Positions 22,331 through 24,924 of a stretch of DNA of 24,924 bases are shown piece after piece. The stretch's first letter is position 1. Every line of letters begins with the position of its first letter. A program made the position numbers and the translations under genes. The notes beneath the pieces are model-generated. The model searched no databases. It was not told the origin of the DNA and saw nothing but the letters and a program-made list of their open reading frames with translations. Location: the NCBI GenBank assembly GCA_002409365.1, contig DHUW01000106.1, forward strand, positions 13,658 to 38,581, given 5' to 3'. Source of the stretch: Anaerolineaceae bacterium UBA5224. GTDB lineage: Bacteria > Chloroflexota > Anaerolineae > Anaerolineales > Anaerolineaceae.

Positions 22331-23371
22331 ATGCAAAAATACTTTGATTTTCGTTCTGATACAGTAACTCACCCCACCGAAGCAATGCGCACTGCAATGG
22401 CAGCTGCAGAAGTTGGTGATGATGTCTACGGGGAAGACCCGACAGTCATCAAACTGGAAGAGAAAGCCGCCAAAATGCTTGGAAAAGAAGCTGGTCTGCT
22501 GGTCAGCTCAGGCACGATGGGCAATTTGATCGCTGTCCTTGCTGTCTGTGGGCGTGGCGATGAAGTGATCATGGGTACTTATGGGCACACATTTTTGCAT
22601 GAAGCCGGCGGGGTATCTGCATTGGGCGGAGTGGTCATCCATACTATCCCAAATCAGGAAGACGGCAGCCTGGCACTTGAGGATATTGAGAGTGCGATGC
22701 GGAATCCATCGGACTTCCATGAACCGATCTCACGCATGGTGATCGTTGAGAATACTCAGAATGCCTGCGGAGGTAAAGCCCTGGATGCTGAGTATATGCG
22801 CAGCGTTGGCTTAAAAGAATTAGGTTTTCATTTTCACGTTGACGGTGCGCGGATTTTCAATGCCGCGGTTGCTTTGAATGTTCCTGCTGCAAATTTAGTT
22901 GAGCAGGCCGATAGCGTTACTTTTTGTTTGAGCAAGGGTTTGTGCGCACCAATTGGCTCTGTCTTGTGTGGGGACAGGCAGTTTATCAAACGCGCTCGCA
23001 GAATCCGCAAGATGTTAGGCGGCGGAATGCGCCAGGCTGGTATTATCGCTGCGGCAGGCATTGTAGCACTGGATTCTATGATCGATCGCCTGGCAGAAGA
23101 CCATGTTAGAGCAAGAAATCTTTCGGATGGATTGGCACAGATTCCTGGAGTTCAGCTGACAAAAGGTTCGCCTAATACCAACATGGTTTTCTTCAAACTT
23201 GATCCGGCCCTGGGAATTAGCAATCAAACCTTAATTGAAGAAATAAAGGCTCGAGGAGTTTTAATCAATGACACCAGTGACGGAGAAATTCGCCTGGTTA
23301 CACACAACGATATCAACGATTCTGCCATTGAGCGCTGTTTGGAAGCCTTGAAAGAGGTGGTCACGGTATAG
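22331..23371 (+). CDS. ltaE: Low-specificity L-threonine aldolase
   Basis: This PLP enzyme splits L-threonine and L-allo-threonine into glycine and acetaldehyde. The 346-residue protein has FRSDTVTHPTEAM (7-19), GDDVYGEDPTV (29-39), SSGTMGNL (59-66), FHVDGARIFNA (168-178, Asp171 for the PLP ring nitrogen) and FCLSKGLCAPIGSVLCG (198-214, Lys202 as the Schiff-base lysine). The ATG at 22331 is one nucleotide after the rluD stop; an in-frame ATG at 22307 lies within rluD and adds residues that do not fit the family. Probably the last gene of the ileS operon. LtaE-like enzymes vary in stereospecificity, which sequence alone does not settle. Confidence 0.94.
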   Translation: MQKYFDFRSDTVTHPTEAMRTAMAAAEVGDDVYGEDPTVIKLEEKAAKMLGKEAGLLVSSGTMGNLIAVLAVCGRGDEVIMGTYGHTFLHEAGGVSALGGVVIHTIPNQEDGSLALEDIESAMRNPSDFHEPISRMVIVENTQNACGGKALDAEYMRSVGLKELGFHFHVDGARIFNAAVALNVPAANLVEQADSVTFCLSKGLCAPIGSVLCGDRQFIKRARRIRKMLGGGMRQAGIIAAAGIVALDSMIDRLAEDHVRARNLSDGLAQIPGVQLTKGSPNTNMVFFKLDPALGISNQTLIEEIKARGVLINDTSDGEIRLVTHNDINDSAIERCLEALKEVVTV

Positions 23372-23426
23372 ACTCAGTGACCTAAAACACCACGACTGTC
23401 GTTTTATGTAACGGGGAGGCAAAACG

Positions 23427-24924
23427 ATGAAGAGGATGAGCCGGTTTACCAGCTTGTGGGTCAGCGGATTAGCGATCCTGCTGGTATTCTTCCTTGTTGG
23501 TAATTCTTCTCCAGGTTCTGGTATGGCAACCTATTGGCGTTATTTTCCGTTGATAGTCAAAAACGCACCGCTTAAAATCCCAGTCGGTCCGGTCGGTGGC
23601 ACGTTTACCGCGCTGGTGGTCGATCCAAATCAAAATCGGACCCTTTATGCAGGCAGTTATGTCAGTGGGGTTTATAAAACCTATGACCAGGGCGATACCT
23701 GGTATCAGCAGAATATTGGTCTTGGAAATCTAAAGATCCAATCTTTGGCGATCCATCCAAAAATTTCAAATATTGTGTATGCCGGTACATATAATGGGGG
23801 TATCTTTAAGTCGATCAATGGCGGAGAAAGTTGGCAGGCTTCCAATGGGGGAGTCCTGGGAAATCATGTTGTCTATGACATCGAAATCGACCCGAACAAT
23901 CCCAATGTGATCTACGCTGCCACCAGGATCAATTACGCTGCAGGAGATCCCAATAACTTGAGAGGATACCTCTATAAGAGTACCAATGCCGGAGCCTCCT
24001 GGACATTGCTTATAACCGGAGACGCATTTTCAACCCTTGACTACTTTTATGATATCGATGTCAACCCCCTGAATTCCAATGAACTTTATCTGACAGCCCA
24101 TGAGCATGGCTTTTACAAAAGCACAAATGGAGGCACAAAGTTTTTCCCAGTTAATAACGGTGTAAATGATTTATCTGCCAGAAGTTTTGCACTTGATGTC
24201 ACGATTCCCGGACGAGTCTATGGTGGGGTTTGGCACACCGATGGCGTCTATCGAACTACGAACAGTGGCAGTTCCTGGGAGAAAAGAAGAACGGGTCTGC
24301 CAGTTAATACAGCAGTTTTCCGATTGTATACCAACCTGTATGGGGGTTCGCCCAGACGAATTTTTGCCTGCACTTACGGGAATGGTTTGTTTTCCACCGA
24401 TGATGCTGCCCAAAACTGGATATCACGGGGTTTGGCGGGTGAGAGGCTATATGATTTTCTTGTGGCGAATGGCACTCCTCAACGCTGGTTTGCAGCCACT
24501 GAATCGCATGGAGTTTTCCGCGCCGATGCAGGAAGTACTTGGTGGAAGGGGATCATGGGCGATTTGCGATTGAACGCAGTCACCGGGATTGTAAAAGATG
24601 AACCTAATGGCAAGATCTATGCGTCTGTGTATGGCTTGGGTGTGTATAGCGTCAGTGCTGATGGTTTGCAGTGGGAGGAGCTCAGCCAGGATTTGGCTGA
24701 TAAGACTGTGATCGACCTCGCCATTTATGAAGAGAAATTACACATACTCACCGAAACTGGTTTGTATTTCCTGGATGATCAAGGTTGGACCCAAGTTGGT
24801 TTGCCTGCTGGTAAGGTGAATGCTTCTGCCTTGATGTTCGTAAGCGAAAAAATTGGTCTGCCTGGTGAAGCTTTGGCAGATCACCTTGAACAGACCCAAC
24901 TCGTTTCCAACTCTCCTGGAAATA
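23427..24924 (+). CDS. Secreted BNR/sortilin-like beta-propeller protein (partial, 3' end outside window)
   Basis: 499 codons are visible and the frame is open at the edge. The ATG has a strong SD (GGGGAGG) 7 nt upstream. A signal peptide follows (basic MKRMSR start, hydrophobic LWVSGLAILLVFFLVG, then SSPGSG), so the protein is exported. YWRYFPLIVKN just after it resembles a Y-x-PL-x-x-K motif I associate with secreted Chloroflexota proteins. The rest is a run of roughly 45-60-residue blades with the BNR/photosystem-stability-like pattern, such as LYAGSYVSGVYKTYDQGDTWYQ, VYAGTYNGGIFKSINGGESWQ and LYKSTNAGASWTLL. The ligand or substrate cannot be told. It starts 55 bp after ltaE and no strong terminator lies between, so it may be its own unit or read through. 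Confidence 0.85.
   Translation, partial: MKRMSRFTSLWVSGLAILLVFFLVGNSSPGSGMATYWRYFPLIVKNAPLKIPVGPVGGTFTALVVDPNQNRTLYAGSYVSGVYKTYDQGDTWYQQNIGLGNLKIQSLAIHPKISNIVYAGTYNGGIFKSINGGESWQASNGGVLGNHVVYDIEIDPNNPNVIYAATRINYAAGDPNNLRGYLYKSTNAGASWTLLITGDAFSTLDYFYDIDVNPLNSNELYLTAHEHGFYKSTNGGTKFFPVNNGVNDLSARSFALDVTIPGRVYGGVWHTDGVYRTTNSGSSWEKRRTGLPVNTAVFRLYTNLYGGSPRRIFACTYGNGLFSTDDAAQNWISRGLAGERLYDFLVANGTPQRWFAATESHGVFRADAGSTWWKGIMGDLRLNAVTGIVKDEPNGKIYASVYGLGVYSVSADGLQWEELSQDLADKTVIDLAIYEEKLHILTETGLYFLDDQGWTQVGLPAGKVNASALMFVSEKIGLPGEALADHLEQTQLVSNSPGN

Noticed and set aside
23372..23426. Possible terminator between ltaE and the BNR protein gene
   Set aside because: Only a poor stem (ACGA-CTG-TCGT) followed by four T can be drawn; too weak to list.

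Overview
The window looks like chromosome of an anaerobic, fermentative bacterium, most probably Chloroflexota (class Anaerolineae). The basis is a Thermus/eukaryote-like (type 2) isoleucyl-tRNA synthetase behind a T-box leader, a formate dehydrogenase/NuoEF redox locus with PHP, DRTGG and CBS-ATPase companions, and a secreted BNR-repeat protein whose YWRYFPLIVKN stretch resembles the Y-x-PL-x-x-K motif I associate with secreted Chloroflexota proteins. Taxonomy is inference: no rRNA or similar marker is present. Nearly all genes are closely packed and intact; there is no transposon, prophage or CRISPR array.

Layout. (1) 1-2130, minus strand: hypA-hypB-hypF, the last cut by the window edge; these mature [NiFe] hydrogenases. 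(2) 2182-3673: fdhD (minus) and mobA (plus), divergent, both serving molybdenum-cofactor enzymes. (3) 3737-10693, minus strand, closed by a bidirectional terminator at 3691-3724: nuoE, an orphan HATPase, a thioredoxin-like 'ferredoxin' without any cysteine, nuoF with a C-terminal 2x[4Fe-4S] domain, a formate channel, and the molybdopterin formate dehydrogenase fdhA. (4) 10851-12976, minus strand: a second nuoE-nuoF pair. (5) 13431-15838, minus strand: DRTGG protein, CBS-pair/HATPase fusion, second DRTGG protein, PHP-domain protein. (6) 15931-23371, plus strand: hisS, tRNA-His, T-box leader, ileS, lspA, rluD, threonine aldolase. (7) 23427 to the end: a secreted beta-propeller protein, cut by the window edge.

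How the genes fit together. FdhA would interconvert formate and CO2, the channel moves formate across the membrane, and the NuoE/NuoF subunits link the electrons to NAD(H) and, through the C-terminal ferredoxin domain of the first NuoF, possibly to ferredoxin. The accessory genes (PHP, two DRTGG, two HATPases, Trx-like protein) are of the kind usually found around trimeric electron-bifurcating [FeFe] hydrogenases, but no HydA is present: FdhA occupies the catalytic slot. Both nuoE genes are preceded by a sigma70-like promoter followed within 2-3 nt by an 18-bp site matching the Rex (NADH-sensing repressor) consensus at 12 of 14 positions, which suggests one NADH/NAD-responsive regulon.

Oddities most worth a look: the Cys-less ferredoxin-like subunit and Cys-poor N-termini of both NuoF proteins; an FdhD without the catalytic CxxC; an IleRS with a swapped HIGH motif (GVHH), a form linked to mupirocin hyper-resistance; the paired Rex-like operators; and a terminator-like hairpin directly on the hypA start.
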